Of a DNA stretch of 64,000 bases, positions 38,568-47,266 are shown piece after piece. How positions within the stretch are numbered: position 1 is the first letter of the stretch; every line of letters begins with the position of its first letter. Origin of the DNA: CAWKDG01 sp963848355. GTDB taxonomy: Bacteria; Actinomycetota; Acidimicrobiia; Acidimicrobiales; UBA8190. The stretch is from the NCBI GenBank assembly GCA_963848355.1, contig CAWKDG010000002.1, forward strand, positions 496,001 through 560,000, given 5' to 3'. The notes beneath the pieces were generated by a model. It worked only from the letters and a program-made list of their open reading frames with translations. It searched no databases and was not told the DNA's origin. Both the position numbers and the translations under genes were made by a program.

Positions 38568-39670
38568 TTATCCCAGCGACTCCTCCCCAGACCGCGGCCA
38601 GACCGCGGGACCGAGAACCGAGTCGACCGCTTCGCGGGTCCGGTCCTCGGAATCGGGCCACAAATGCGCGTAGGTGTCGAGGGTCTCCGAGGCACTGGCG
38701 TGACCCAGCCGGGCCTGGACCGTCTTCACCGATTCGCCGTGTCGGATGAAGAGGCTGGCGTAGTAGTGCCGCAGCTCGTGGAACCTCGTCCCGGGCCGGA
38801 GACGGGCCTGGCCACTGCCGGACGCCAGACGCGCTCGGAGAAGCGATTGCGCCGCAACGGTTCGCCCGCTTCGGTGCTGAAGACGGTGCCGAGCACCCCG
38901 GTGTCGAATTCAGCCAGGTGAGCGGCCACGGCGTCGACGACCGTCAACGGCAGCGGCACCTGACGGACACTGGCCGGCGTCTTCGGCGGAGCGAGGTACG
39001 GAGCTCGACCCTGCAACGTGATGAGCTGCTGCTCCACGACCAGCTGGCGACGCAACAGGTCGAGACGAGGCACGGTCAGTCCGAAGACCTCGCCCTGGCG
39101 CAAACCGGTGCCGGCAGCCAGGATCACGAGAGCCCGGTAACGGTCGTCGACGGCGGCGGTCAGTGCGGCGATTTCTTCAGTGGTCAGGGGCTGAATGCGG
39201 ATCCTTTCGATCTTGGGAAGCTTGACCCCCCGGCAGGGCGACACGGCGATGACGCGGTCCTCAACGGCAGCACGAAACACGGCGGCCAGATAGCGGTAGA
39301 TCACTTCGACGGTGCCCGGAGCCAGCCGGGACGTCAGGTCCCGCACCCAGGCCTGCACCTCGCTCGGCCGGATCGTTCCGATCGGACGATCGCCGAAGGC
39401 GGGCAGGACGTGGTTGTCGAAGTTCGATCGGACCTGGGCCGCCGTGGTGGGGCGATGCACCTGAATGCTCAGCCATCGCTCGGCCACCTCGTGAAACAAC
39501 TCCCGGCCGGCACCCGGATCGACGTATGTGCCACGGACGAGATCACCGCGGACATTGTCGAGCCAACGCTCGGCGTCCGCCTTCCGGTCGAACACAACAG
39601 CCTTCTCCCGGCCGTTCGCCTCCCGCCACCGCGCGTGCCATCGACCGTTGCGCTTTTGGATGTGCGCCAC
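38568..39670 (-). CDS. int: Tyrosine recombinase/integrase, frameshifted
   Basis: About 367 aa. SAM-like core-binding region FHEVAERWLSIQVHRPTTAAQ, then catalytic residues: Arg in GTGLRQGEVFGL, HxxR in HELRHYYASLFIRHG, and the nucleophile Tyr in LDTYAHLWPDSE. The frame breaks near 38814 (missing base, joining PAV to QARLRPGTRFHELRH). As sequenced the chain would lose HxxR and Tyr. The repaired stop at 38568 is 20 bp from the att core, and the last codons contain the arm-type repeats. Confidence 0.9.
38587..38610 (+). repeat. Arm-type direct repeats, left end of element
   Basis: Tandem CCAGACCGCGG units (2 x 11 bp) inside the 3' end of int. An identical 24-bp block lies at 47138-47161, near the right end. 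Such paired repeats near both ends of an integrative element are typical arm-binding sites for a tyrosine integrase. Confidence 0.6.
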
Positions 39671-39696
39671 CGCTTCTGCCTCCTACGCGTTCTGCG

Positions 39697-40008
39697 TCAC
39701 GTAGGCACAATCATTCTTCGCCGGTGCGACGTTGGAAACTCGGCCTGTACCTTCTGCTGTTCGAGCCAGAGGACGAGATCATCGGGGACGAAGCGCACGA
39801 AGCGACCGACCTTGACGTACGGGATCCGGCGCTCGAACACCATGCGCCGCACATGCCTCGTCGTGGTGGACAACAGCGCCGCCACATCGTCGATGTCGAG
39901 AAGCTCAGACAAACCACCTCCGAATCGGGAGGACGAACGACCTGCCGCCAACGTGGGCTGCCGCCCCGCCTGCGGCGGCTTGGCCTCAGGTGAACTCGTC
40001 ATCGTCAT
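39697..40008 (-). CDS. xis: Excisionase-family helix-turn-helix protein
   Basis: About 103 aa. The MerR-like xis domain is LLDIDDVAALLSTTTRHVRRMVFERRIPYVKVGRFVRFVPDDLVLWLEQQ, with the usual DVAALL / R...VGRFVRF pattern. It is 27 bp upstream of int and would direct excision. The start ATG 40008 overlaps the 3' end of rep by about 20 bp; ATG 40002 is an alternative. The N-terminal 35 residues are low-complexity. Confidence 0.88.
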   Translation of the reverse strand: MTMTSSPEAKPPQAGRQPTLAAGRSSSRFGGGLSELLDIDDVAALLSTTTRHVRRMVFERRIPYVKVGRFVRFVPDDLVLWLEQQKVQAEFPTSHRRRMIVPT

Positions 40009-41333
40009 GCTCCGACTCACGGGCGAGACGCCGGGCATAGGCGGCGGCCTCCCGGGACTGCTCGGCACAGGCGGCCTCCCCCCGGTTGGCCCAGCCGATG
40101 CCCACGGCCATCCAGGTGGCTTCGTAGAAGGCACCCGGGGATTCGTCGTGGCGGGCCCGATGGGCTTCACGCCAGGCCACTCGAGCGCCTCTTAGGGATC
40201 CGAAGGTGGTCGAGTAGCGCCTCGACTTGGACAGGAAGTGGCCCCCGTAGCCGAGGACGTGGGCGTAGCGACGGAGGTGCAGATGCTCGAGAGCGTCTCG
40301 TCGGAGCCGAGGTACCCAGGCCCGGGTGGCCAGCCGACGTTCGTGGGCCGGCAACCGGCGTCCGGCCAGGTCCTCGGCGCTGTGGATCCGTCGATCGAGG
40401 GCCCCGGACGATTCCGAGGACTTGGTGGCGTACTTGGCCACGTAGGCGGCCAGCCGCCGGGGCCGGGCCTCGCCACGCTCGAGGACCGAGGTGTCGACCT
40501 GATCTCCCCATTCCAAGGCCCGTCCTGCGACCGACACGGAGACGGCCCGGGCGGCGGCGCCGCAGGCCGAGGCCAGAAGCTCGGCGGCCACGTCGGGAAC
40601 CTCGCCGTCGACGGTGTCGAGGCGGACGATCACGTGCAGGTGCACGGCGCCCCGACGTTGGAACTCGGCCACCCGCACGTAGGACACGCGGAACCTCTCC
40701 CGGCACGCAGCCTGGGTCAGGCCCATCGCCGGGCCAAATAGCGGGGGATGTAGATCGAGGTGCGTCGCCACAGTTCGGGGGCCAGCGGCGTTGTGCAGCA
40801 CGGCCCCGTCGTAGTCGTAGCAGTCGGGGCACAACGGAGTCCCGACGGCCTGATCCCCGTTCGTGATGGCGAACGAAACAGGCCAGAGGGCGGCCGTGCC
40901 GACAGCGCCGCTTGGAGGGCCCGGGCCGGCACGGAGCTCCAGAGCGGGCTCGGTGGACAGGTCCGAAGCTGGGAGCCGTCAGCGTGAGCAGGACGGCCGG
41001 ATGGTGCGGCCACGGCGGCGTCCATCCCCTTCCCCCTTCAAGGCCCGCTCGCACCAGATGACGGGCGTCGGAGCGGTAGACGGCAGCGCACGTGGGACAG
41101 CGGGTCTCCCGCCGGTTGCCGCACGGTTTGAGCACCACGCCGTCGGGCAGAGTGGCGCTCGAGAAGACGACATGTCTGCTTCCGTCGGAGGGATCGACAG
41201 CCACCCGACGTCCTTCGAGGCGGACGGGGTGGCGACACCACCCGCAGTTATCTCCCTGGCGCAGAAACTCCTCGATCTCGCCGGCCGCGCACCGCCGGAG
41301 GAGGGCGTCCATGACGTGTGGATCTGCGTCCAT
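39986..41333 (-). CDS. RepSA-family replication initiator, frameshifted
   Basis: About 449 aa, the initiator type of pSAM2-like actinomycete elements. N-terminal zinc-finger-like Cys pairs (CGWC; CPTCAAVY), LLTLTAPSFGPVH, then after a break near 40862 CPDCYDYDGAVLHNAAG, GAVHLHVIVRLD (HxH-type Rep motif) and VAKYATKSSESSG. The C-terminal part ends YARRLARESEHDDDEF. ATG 41333 is preferred over a TTG at 41402. It is expected to nick or replicate the excised circle; iteron-like repeats lie just upstream. Confidence 0.85.
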
Positions 41334-41684
41334 GCCCGCCACCCTGCCGTACGGATGTGTCGTTTTCAACGCAGCAGAGACGATGTTTTCCCAGGTCCCC
41401 AACGGTGCCGGACTGCAGCGGACGACAACTCACTGCAGCGGACGTCAGCGGACGTCAGAATTTTTCTTGAGATTTTTTCCGATCTCGGCAATTCGGGTTC
41501 GGCGGGCCCTGCGGACCTTCGGCCCGCGAGGCCCGCACCCTGGGCCAGGGAACTCGTACCGAGCGACACGACGCCCCCCGCAGGAGGCGGAAGGACACGA
41601 TCAGACGATGACCCCAGCTCCCGGGACCGGGCGATGCGGGACGGAGTTGTGAGGAGTCTCTCTACTGGGTCGAGCATACCTGCA
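41334..41684. other. Non-coding region upstream of rep with iteron-like repeats
   Basis: About 350 bp between rep and the AbrB gene. It holds ACTGCAGCGGACGAC (41412-41426), ACTGCAGCGGACGTC (41432-41446) and AGCGGACGTC (41447-41456), followed by an AT-rich run (41459-41478). The repeats plus AT-rich block next to a Rep gene are what an origin or rep operator would look like. No gene is seen here. Confidence 0.5.
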
Positions 41685-41713
41685 TTGCCTTGTACGACTA
41701 GGCCGTGTACAAT
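41685..41713 (+). promoter_or_regulatory. Promoter and operator of the AbrB/PIN-like pair (leaderless)
   Basis: -35 TTGCCT (41685-41690), 17-bp spacer, -10 TACAAT (41708-41713). Transcription should start about at the ATG 41720, giving a leaderless mRNA. TTGTAC (41690-41695) and GTACAA (41707-41712) form a perfect inverted repeat spanning the promoter, a likely AbrB operator. Confidence 0.6.
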
Positions 41714-41719
41714 GCGCCT

Positions 41720-41959
41720 ATGACTCGAGTCGTGACGGCAAAGGTTTCTGATCGTGGACAGACGAGCCTTCCTGCTGAACTCCGGCACCGTTGGGGCATT
41801 TCGGAAGGTGGCGCCGTCGCCTTCATTGACCTGGGGGACGCCGCTCTGATCCTGCCGGGTGGCGTGGAAACGGCAAAGGCCGAGGTTCGACGACTTCTGG
41901 CGGCCGGCGCCTACGCGGAAGGTCTTGCCGCAATCGACGACCCCGACCTTGCCGTCTAG
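41720..41959 (+). CDS. AbrB/SpoVT-type antitoxin
   Basis: 79 aa from ATG 41720, with the swapped-hairpin AbrB sequence TRVVTAKVSDRGQTSLPAELRHRWGISEGGAVAFIDLGDAALI. AbrB-type proteins are common antitoxin regulators. A GTG at 41705 is in frame, but the -10 box overlaps it, so 41720 is preferred. The following gene overlaps by 11 bp, as is usual for such pairs. Confidence 0.85.
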   Translation: MTRVVTAKVSDRGQTSLPAELRHRWGISEGGAVAFIDLGDAALILPGGVETAKAEVRRLLAAGAYAEGLAAIDDPDLAV

Positions 41960-42389
41960 GCCGCTCCTCCTCGACGACCGAGTCCTTGTTGCGCTCTTGG
42001 TCGGCGAAAGACTCCCGATCACCAGGGGCGCTGCGCGTTTCACGACGACCTACTTCTACTTCCGAGCGTGCCGTGCCGTGGTGGCAGGGACCGGGGGGCG
42101 CCTGTCAGGGCCGTTCGAGCGTCTGGATCTGGATCGACGAGCCTTGGCGCTGGACAACATGATGGCCCTTCCCGACGATGTCGGTTTACCGGACCCGAGG
42201 CACATCGTGCCGGTGATGGTCGATGTGCAGCGCCGCTATCCCACCCTGAACGTACTTAACACCGAAGCCGCGGCCGCAGCGCTGTTGTTGGGAGCGAAAA
42301 TGCTGCTCAGTCCAGCAACCGCCGGAGGCCAGCTTGAAGCCGTGCTTCGGACCGAGAACATCCCGTTCCAGACGGTTGACCTCCGGTAG
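41949..42389 (+). CDS. PIN-like toxin partner (putative)
   Basis: 146 aa starting at TTG 41949 (PSRPLLLDDRVLVALLVGE), overlapping the AbrB stop. LLLDDRVLVALL fits the first acidic strand of PIN ribonucleases, and TLNVLNTEAAAAALLLGAKMLLS resembles the later helix-strand. The other acidic residues are not obvious, so the family call is tentative. Its role as the toxin is inferred from the AbrB neighbour. Confidence 0.55.
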   Translation: MPSRPLLLDDRVLVALLVGERLPITRGAARFTTTYFYFRACRAVVAGTGGRLSGPFERLDLDRRALALDNMMALPDDVGLPDPRHIVPVMVDVQRRYPTLNVLNTEAAAAALLLGAKMLLSPATAGGQLEAVLRTENIPFQTVDLR

Positions 42390-42679
42390 ATCGATGCTTT
42401 AACCCAATGGCACAGCAGACATGCTGAACGTTCAAAATATCCATTCAACATTTGCAACGTCCACCAAAGGACCGACGGGAACCCGCATCACCAATCAAGA
42501 TGGACGGATATCGTCCAGCTACCGTCGAGTTGACGGACTGCTCTCCCGAGGCAAACCACGCATACGCGCGGGAAGAGCGATACCGACCAGATTGACCCCC
42601 TCACATTTCACCTGACAGCGATGATAGAACTATCTGGACGGAACCGTTCGAGGCCATCATCGAACCATCCGGTACTGGG

Positions 42680-43913
42680 TGTGGCCTCAAGGGATCATCG
42701 CAACACCTTCGCTGAATGGCTGAAGCTATGAGCGAACGAGGAGGTGCGGCGATGACATGGAGGCGATTCTGCGAGGCTGAGAGAGCGGAGATCTGGGACG
42801 CAATCGAACGGGGAGAGTCGCTCCGGGTGATCGGCCGACGGATGGGCCGTGCTCATGGCTCGATCCGTCAGTTCCTGGTCGACAACGCCGGACGCCGTCC
42901 GCGGCCCCCGGGGAGTTCTGACCTGCGCCTCACTCTGGCCGAGCGAGAGGAGATCTCCCGAGGCCTGGCGGCCGGGCAGTCGCTTCGAGCCATCGCCGGC
43001 GCCATGGGGCGAGCGCCATCGACGATCTGTCGGGAGGTGAGTGCCAACGGAGGGCGCAGCCACTACCGGGCCCTTCATGCCGAGCGTGACGCACGGCGTC
43101 GGGCCCGTCGGCCCAAGGTGGCCAAACTGGCCCGCTGCCGGCGACTTCGCCTGGTGGTCGAGGCCAAGCTGGCCAAGTACTGGTCGCCCGAGGAGATCTC
43201 AGCGTGGTTGGCTCTCGCATACCCCGACGACCCGGAGATGCGGGTGAGCCACGAGACCATCTACATGTCGCTATTCGTCCAGGGTCGAGGGGCCCTGCGC
43301 CAGGAACTGCACGAGTGTCTGCGGACCGGTCGGGCCCTTCGCCGGCCCAAGGCCCACACCAAGGGTGGCTTCGGCCAAGGGCAGATCACCAACAGGGTGA
43401 TGATCTCCGAGCGTCCCGCCGAGGTGGAGGACCGGGCCGTGCCCGGTCACTGGGAAGGCGACCTCATCTTCGGCCGGCGGATGACGACCATCGGGACGCT
43501 GGTGGAGCGTTCGACGAGGTACGTCATGCTCTTTGCCCTCCCCAATGGACACACTGCCGAAGCCGTTCGCACGGCCATGGCCAAGAAGATCCGATCGCTT
43601 CCCACCGAGCTTCGCCGCTCTCTCACCTGGGATCAGGGTCCGGAGATGTCCGAGCACGTGCAGTTCACCATCGACACCGGCATCCAGGTCTACTTCTGCG
43701 ATCCCAGGTCCCCCTGGCAGCGTGGCAGCAACGAAAACACGAATGGCTTGCTTCGCCAGTATCTACCCAAGACCACCGATCTCTCGATCGTGACGCAGAC
43801 AGAACTCAACGCCATCGCCCGTTCTCTTAACGGCCGTCCTCGACAAACACTCGGCTGGATGTCACCATCTCAAGCGTTCAACGAGGCTGTTGCGTTGACC
43901 GGCTGAGGCCACA
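42680..43913 (+). mobile_element. IS30-family insertion sequence
   Basis: 1234 bp with 26-bp imperfect terminal inverted repeats: 42680-42705 (starts TGTGGCCTCA, ends GCAACA) and 43888-43913 (complement of the same ends). The flanking bases are GG on both sides, consistent with a 2-bp target duplication. It interrupts the element between the AbrB/PIN pair and the methyltransferase. The 290 bp just left (42390-42679) is AT-rich and holds no gene I can support. Confidence 0.85.
42752..43906 (+). CDS. IS30-family transposase
   Basis: 384 aa, DDE transposase. N-terminal HTH regions (RAEIWDAIERGESLRVIGRRMGR; GLAAGQSLRAIAGAMGRAPSTICREV), then D in GHWEGDLIFG, D in LTWDQGPEM and E in NENTNGLLRQYLPK. 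ATG 42752 is preferred over 42716 because an AGGAGGT ribosome-binding site lies 6 bp before it. The stop codon falls within the right inverted repeat. The gene appears intact. Confidence 0.93.
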   Translation: MTWRRFCEAERAEIWDAIERGESLRVIGRRMGRAHGSIRQFLVDNAGRRPRPPGSSDLRLTLAEREEISRGLAAGQSLRAIAGAMGRAPSTICREVSANGGRSHYRALHAERDARRRARRPKVAKLARCRRLRLVVEAKLAKYWSPEEISAWLALAYPDDPEMRVSHETIYMSLFVQGRGALRQELHECLRTGRALRRPKAHTKGGFGQGQITNRVMISERPAEVEDRAVPGHWEGDLIFGRRMTTIGTLVERSTRYVMLFALPNGHTAEAVRTAMAKKIRSLPTELRRSLTWDQGPEMSEHVQFTIDTGIQVYFCDPRSPWQRGSNENTNGLLRQYLPKTTDLSIVTQTELNAIARSLNGRPRQTLGWMSPSQAFNEAVALTG

Positions 43914-43963
43914 GGTGTTTCCGATCGGTCCAATCCACCGGACCTGCCCCTGGAGAGGGTGAT

Positions 43964-44635
43964 ATGGCTACCTTCAAGGACGTGGTGCGCGACCCCGCCG
44001 GGTATCCTGTGGTCCCCACGTTCCGTGCGGTAGGCGAAAAGATCCAGGACAGGGGTAGAAGATATGACATGAGCCAGGTCCCACCCTTAGTCCAGAGTGC
44101 AAGCAACCGCGCTCTCCAGGCGGGTTTTGAGTACTCGTGTGATGACAAGGTGGGGCACCTGCTGTCGGTCCTCGCCGCATCGGTACCGGCCGATGGTCGC
44201 ATCTTGGAACTGGGCACCGGTGCCGGTGTGGGAACAGCCTGGATTGTCAGCGGACTCAATGGTCGCTCGGACGTGGAGGTTCTCACGATCGAGGTGGAGC
44301 CACACATCGCCACCAACGCTCAACACACACAATGGCCCGCCTGCGTCCGATTCGTCATCGGGGATGCGGTGGAGAAGTTGCCCTCGCTTGGGCGATTCGA
44401 TCTGGTCTTTGCCGACGCGCAGGGTGGCAAATGGGAGCGACTTGATCTGACGATCGGGACCTTGCGAAAAGGTGGATTTCTTCTCGTCGACGACATGACG
44501 CCCACGCTTGCATGGGAAGCGGAGCAGGCAGAGAAGCAATCGCAGGTTCGAGATGAGTTACACCGGCACCCCGACCTCATTGCCTGCGACATCGACTGGG
44601 CAACGGGGTTGATTCTCTGCGTGCGTCGGCATTGA
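43964..44635 (+). CDS. SAM-dependent O-methyltransferase-like protein
   Basis: 223 aa. SAM-binding motif ILELGTGAGVGTAWIVSGL, VEVLTIEVEPHIATNA and FDLVFADAQGGKWERLDLT are the class I methyltransferase landmarks of the CmcI/O-methyltransferase-like group. A GGAGAGGG ribosome-binding site precedes ATG 43964. It is element cargo, 50 bp after the IS30. Substrate unknown. Confidence 0.85.
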   Translation: MATFKDVVRDPAGYPVVPTFRAVGEKIQDRGRRYDMSQVPPLVQSASNRALQAGFEYSCDDKVGHLLSVLAASVPADGRILELGTGAGVGTAWIVSGLNGRSDVEVLTIEVEPHIATNAQHTQWPACVRFVIGDAVEKLPSLGRFDLVFADAQGGKWERLDLTIGTLRKGGFLLVDDMTPTLAWEAEQAEKQSQVRDELHRHPDLIACDIDWATGLILCVRRH

Positions 44636-44713
44636 CCGAGACCCACCGGGATGGGCCGCTCCGATCGGGTCCAAGGCATAATGCTGCGAACGAAGAGGGA
44701 CTAGGAGGGCAGC

Positions 44714-45001
44714 ATGAACTACGCCGCGCTGATCGAAGTTGACAACGGCCGAGAAGACGCCGAGAAGGGGCGCAAGGGACTACGAGACGAGCTGCTTCCT
44801 GCGCTGATGGGCATGCCAGGCTTTGTCAGCACGCTCTTGCTCACTGCGTACGAGTGCGGGCGAGGAGTAGCGGTCGTCGTATTCGATTCAAGGGAGGCCG
44901 CTCAAGAACTTGCTTCGAGCTTCGCGGAAGGTCAGGAGATTCGCGAAGGGGTATTGGTCACTCGAAAGGACGTCTTGGAAGTATCGGCCTCCTCCGGCTA
45001 G
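44714..45001 (+). CDS. Small ABM-like (dimeric alpha-beta barrel) protein
   Basis: 95 aa, starting 10 bp after an AGGAGGG ribosome-binding site. Pattern: strand MNYAALIEVDN, helix, MPGFVSTLLLT, GVAVVVFDSREAAQELASSFAE; a late short strand ends the fold. This matches antibiotic-biosynthesis-monooxygenase-like small barrels. No active-site residue can be named. Element cargo between two methyltransferase genes. Confidence 0.65.
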   Translation: MNYAALIEVDNGREDAEKGRKGLRDELLPALMGMPGFVSTLLLTAYECGRGVAVVVFDSREAAQELASSFAEGQEIREGVLVTRKDVLEVSASSG

Positions 45002-45342
45002 ACCGATCGAGAAGTGCCGTTCCCGATCGTCGTACTGGGACGCGGCTGCGAGAGCGGGGGGCGACCGGTACTCGGGGATCCCGCCCGACCCAAGATCCAG
45101 CTTGGCCCGGCCGAACGTTGTGCACGGTACTGCCGCTGCGCCGGGTTACTCGCTCATAATCACGCGGTCGTGTGCTCCCGGACAAGAGCGGTCATATGGC
45201 CGACGGTCGTGGATGCCCGCGCAAGACAGCTGGACTTCCATCCGGCTCCGGGTGATCCCGCCTGGGTGGCAGCCCAAGGGACTGGGCGGCGAGGCCGACC
45301 TGGATATCCCTCATATCGCACGGGGCGGCGATACTGAGGGCT
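45002..45342. other. Non-coding region in element
   Basis: About 340 bp between two cargo genes. It contains one copy of a 23-bp repeat at 45061-45083 (see separate entry). The few open frames have no family features. Confidence 0.4.
45061..45083. repeat. 23-bp direct repeat, copy 1
   Basis: GCGACCG(G/A)TACTCGGGGA followed by TCCCG. The second copy is at 46161-46183, with one mismatch. The two flank the methyltransferase gene 45343-46092. The centre GGGATCCC is palindromic. Confidence 0.6.
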
Positions 45343-46092
45343 ATGGAATCAAACCCGCAAAGGGACGCACCCTATTACCGAGACGACCTCGCGCTCGTCC
45401 ACCATCGGGGCTTCGGATTCCACGCTGACGCGTGCGCACCGGGGATCCTCAGGCTCCTCGAGCCCGTGCGACAACGTAATGGACTGGTTGTCGAGATTGG
45501 CTGTGGGAGCGGGCTGCTCACCACCTATCTCGTCGATGCCGGACTCCGGGTGGTTGCAACTGACGCCTCGGATTCGATGCTCAACCTCGCCCGAACCCAT
45601 GTTTCCGGAACGGTTGGGATCCGACGCGTGACCCTACCGGACGATCCCATCCCCCCCGCCGACGCCATCGTCGGTGTCGGCCACGCATTGAACTATCTGG
45701 ACGACGAAGCGCATGTAGAACAGGCCATTGTCGCCATGGCCACGGCCCTCCGGCCGGGCGGCATCCTGGCCATTGACCTATGTGATCTGGAGTGGGGAGA
45801 CCTCCGTGTCAACCAACCGCCGAAGGTCTGGCGGACCGAGGACTGGGCACTGATGACGGAGGTCTCGGTGCCCGAACCGAACCGCTTCGTGCGGATCATG
45901 ACCACCTTCGTCCGACAGGAAGACGGGACATGGCGACGAGATGACGAACGCCACGACAACGTTCTGATCGACACCTCCAAAGTTCCAGAGTTGCTCGCAC
46001 TTCACGGGGTCGAGGCGTCCGTGTCCAGGTCGTTTGGACACGAGGAGATGCTAGCGGGCCTCGTTGCAGTCGTAGGGCGCAAGTCTCACTAG
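45343..46092 (+). CDS. Class I SAM-dependent methyltransferase
   Basis: 249 aa. Motif I LVVEIGCGSGLLTTYL, motif II VVATDASDSMLNLA, post-II IVGVGHALNYLDDEAHVEQAI and LRPGGILAIDLCD are typical of UbiE/Cyclopropane-like methyltransferases. Element cargo; flanked by a 23-bp direct repeat. Substrate unknown. The next 268 bp (46093-46360) hold repeat copy 2 and no gene I can support. Confidence 0.85.
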   Translation: MESNPQRDAPYYRDDLALVHHRGFGFHADACAPGILRLLEPVRQRNGLVVEIGCGSGLLTTYLVDAGLRVVATDASDSMLNLARTHVSGTVGIRRVTLPDDPIPPADAIVGVGHALNYLDDEAHVEQAIVAMATALRPGGILAIDLCDLEWGDLRVNQPPKVWRTEDWALMTEVSVPEPNRFVRIMTTFVRQEDGTWRRDDERHDNVLIDTSKVPELLALHGVEASVSRSFGHEEMLAGLVAVVGRKSH

Positions 46093-46160
46093 GCCGAAAA
46101 TCGAAGCTACCTATGTCCGAATGTCGACCGTGGGTGGGCGAGAACGGCAAGGGCGAAAGG

Positions 46161-46183
46161 GCGACCGATACTCGGGGATCCCG
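46161..46183. repeat. 23-bp direct repeat, copy 2
   Basis: Second copy of the repeat at 45061-45083, one mismatch (A for G at the eighth base). It lies 68 bp after the stop of the methyltransferase it flanks. Confidence 0.6.
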
Positions 46184-46360
46184 ATCAGTCCTGTCGGTCG
46201 TCGGCCCGGCTCGAAAATGAAGTGCTTGTCGTTCTGACATGAAGTTACCTACCCCGCACGGTATCGACGACGGGGCGGCTAGAGAGGAGCACTGGAAGGA
46301 CCTACGAAAAGGAGTCCGCCCTATTCCCAAGCTGAGCCCTGTGAGTAAGACGGCAAGGTT

Positions 46361-46771
46361 TCACGAAATCCGCTCAGAAATCCACTTCGCCAGCGTGGCG
46401 ATCGCCTCATCGTCGAGGGATCGAGCCGCCAGATGGATGATGACGTCGGCCGTAACCTCACCGTCCTCATCGCCCGGAGGTGGCCCCCATACGTGACCGT
46501 TGCGTCCGCAGAATTCAATCGTGGCAAGCAGGGCAACCCTCTTGTTGCCGTCGAGGAGAGGATGGTTCTTCACCAGATGCGCGCACAGCACCGCCGCCTT
46601 AGTGGGAAGGTCCGGGTAGAACTCTTCGCCGGCGAAACTAGCGGCTGGAGCGTGCAGAGCGGAGTCGGCCAGTGCGAGCTTGGTGTGCAGAGCGATCTGT
46701 TCCGCCGACAAGCCGAGGACCGCTTCGGCGATGATGAGGAAGTCTGCGAGATCGAGGTATCGGATGCTCAC
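46361..46771 (-). CDS. doc: Doc/Fic-type toxin
   Basis: 136-aa Fic-fold toxin of the death-on-curing group. The Fic motif HPLLDGNKR (HxFxxGNxR class) is present, preceded by AAVLCAHLVKNHPLLDGNKRV. In Doc this loop phosphorylates EF-Tu. Its ATG overlaps the stop of the antitoxin gene (46768-46771). Complete and apparently functional. Confidence 0.9.
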   Translation of the reverse strand: MSIRYLDLADFLIIAEAVLGLSAEQIALHTKLALADSALHAPAASFAGEEFYPDLPTKAAVLCAHLVKNHPLLDGNKRVALLATIEFCGRNGHVWGPPPGDEDGEVTADVIIHLAARSLDDEAIATLAKWISERIS

Positions 46772-46980
46772 TCGGCAAGGCGTTCCAGCGCGCGGCGGTT
46801 CTGCTCGATGGCTTCCCGCAAGCGACTTTGGAACGCCTTGTCGGCGCGACGTTGAGCTACCCGCTCCGTGATGGCTTCACGGATTTCCTCGGCCACCGAG
46901 AGCCCGTCGACTTGGGCGACGGCCTCGAGGTCCTCGGCCTGGTCCTCGTGCAGCCGGACCGTATAAGCGCGCTTGCTCAT
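46768..46980 (-). CDS. Ribbon-helix-helix antitoxin, copy 1
   Basis: 70-aa RHH protein: strand RAYTVRLHEDQAEDLEAV, helix VAQVDGLSVAEEIREAI, then a basic/acidic tail (QNRRALERLAE) that could block the toxin. ATG 46980 follows the -10 box by 6 bp, so the mRNA is leaderless. Doc is more often paired with Phd; here the partner is RHH. The protein is identical to the copy at 47635-47847. Confidence 0.88.
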   Translation of the reverse strand: MSKRAYTVRLHEDQAEDLEAVAQVDGLSVAEEIREAITERVAQRRADKAFQSRLREAIEQNRRALERLAE

Positions 46981-46986
46981 CACCTC

Positions 46987-47022
46987 ATTATAGCTGCATC
47001 AAGATGCATCGCATCAAGATGC
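46987..47022 (-). promoter_or_regulatory. Promoter and RHH operator of the Doc module, copy 1
   Basis: Minus-strand -10 TATAAT at 46987-46992, 6 bp from the ATG at 46980. Two copies of the imperfect palindrome GCATCTTGATGC (46996-47007 and 47011-47022) are spaced 15 bp apart, a typical arrangement for cooperative RHH binding. Confidence 0.6.
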
Positions 47023-47137
47023 AGAAGACGCTCCACGGAGCGCAGCTGCGTCACCTCGAACCCACCCATCTCCTCGACGACATCGGTGAGCCGAGCGCCT
47101 GGGGCGACATCCGTTCGTCCGCACATTCCAGACCTCT

Positions 47138-47161
47138 CCAGACCGCGGCCAGACCGCGGGA
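47138..47161 (+). repeat. Arm-type direct repeats, right end of element
   Basis: Exact copy of the 24-bp block at 38587-38610 (two CCAGACCGCGG units), here about 105 bp inside the right end. The remnant element to the right lacks this block. Confidence 0.6.
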
Positions 47162-47266
47162 CATCGGTTTCGGAGGGTCTCGAGCGGTCACCGGCGGACA
47201 ACAAACTCCCTGTTCACGGCCTATTTCGGTCGAAACACCGAGGTCACGATTTCGTGCGTGCCTTTC

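Noticed and set aside
38808..39670. Integrase as a true pseudogene
   Set aside because: A single missing base near 38814 restores the HxxR and Tyr and a stop beside att; the same error type is found in many housekeeping genes.
45014..45337. Open frames between the two methyltransferase-type cargo genes
   Set aside because: No ribosome-binding site, no family features, and the translated sequence is Arg/Gly/Pro-rich noise.
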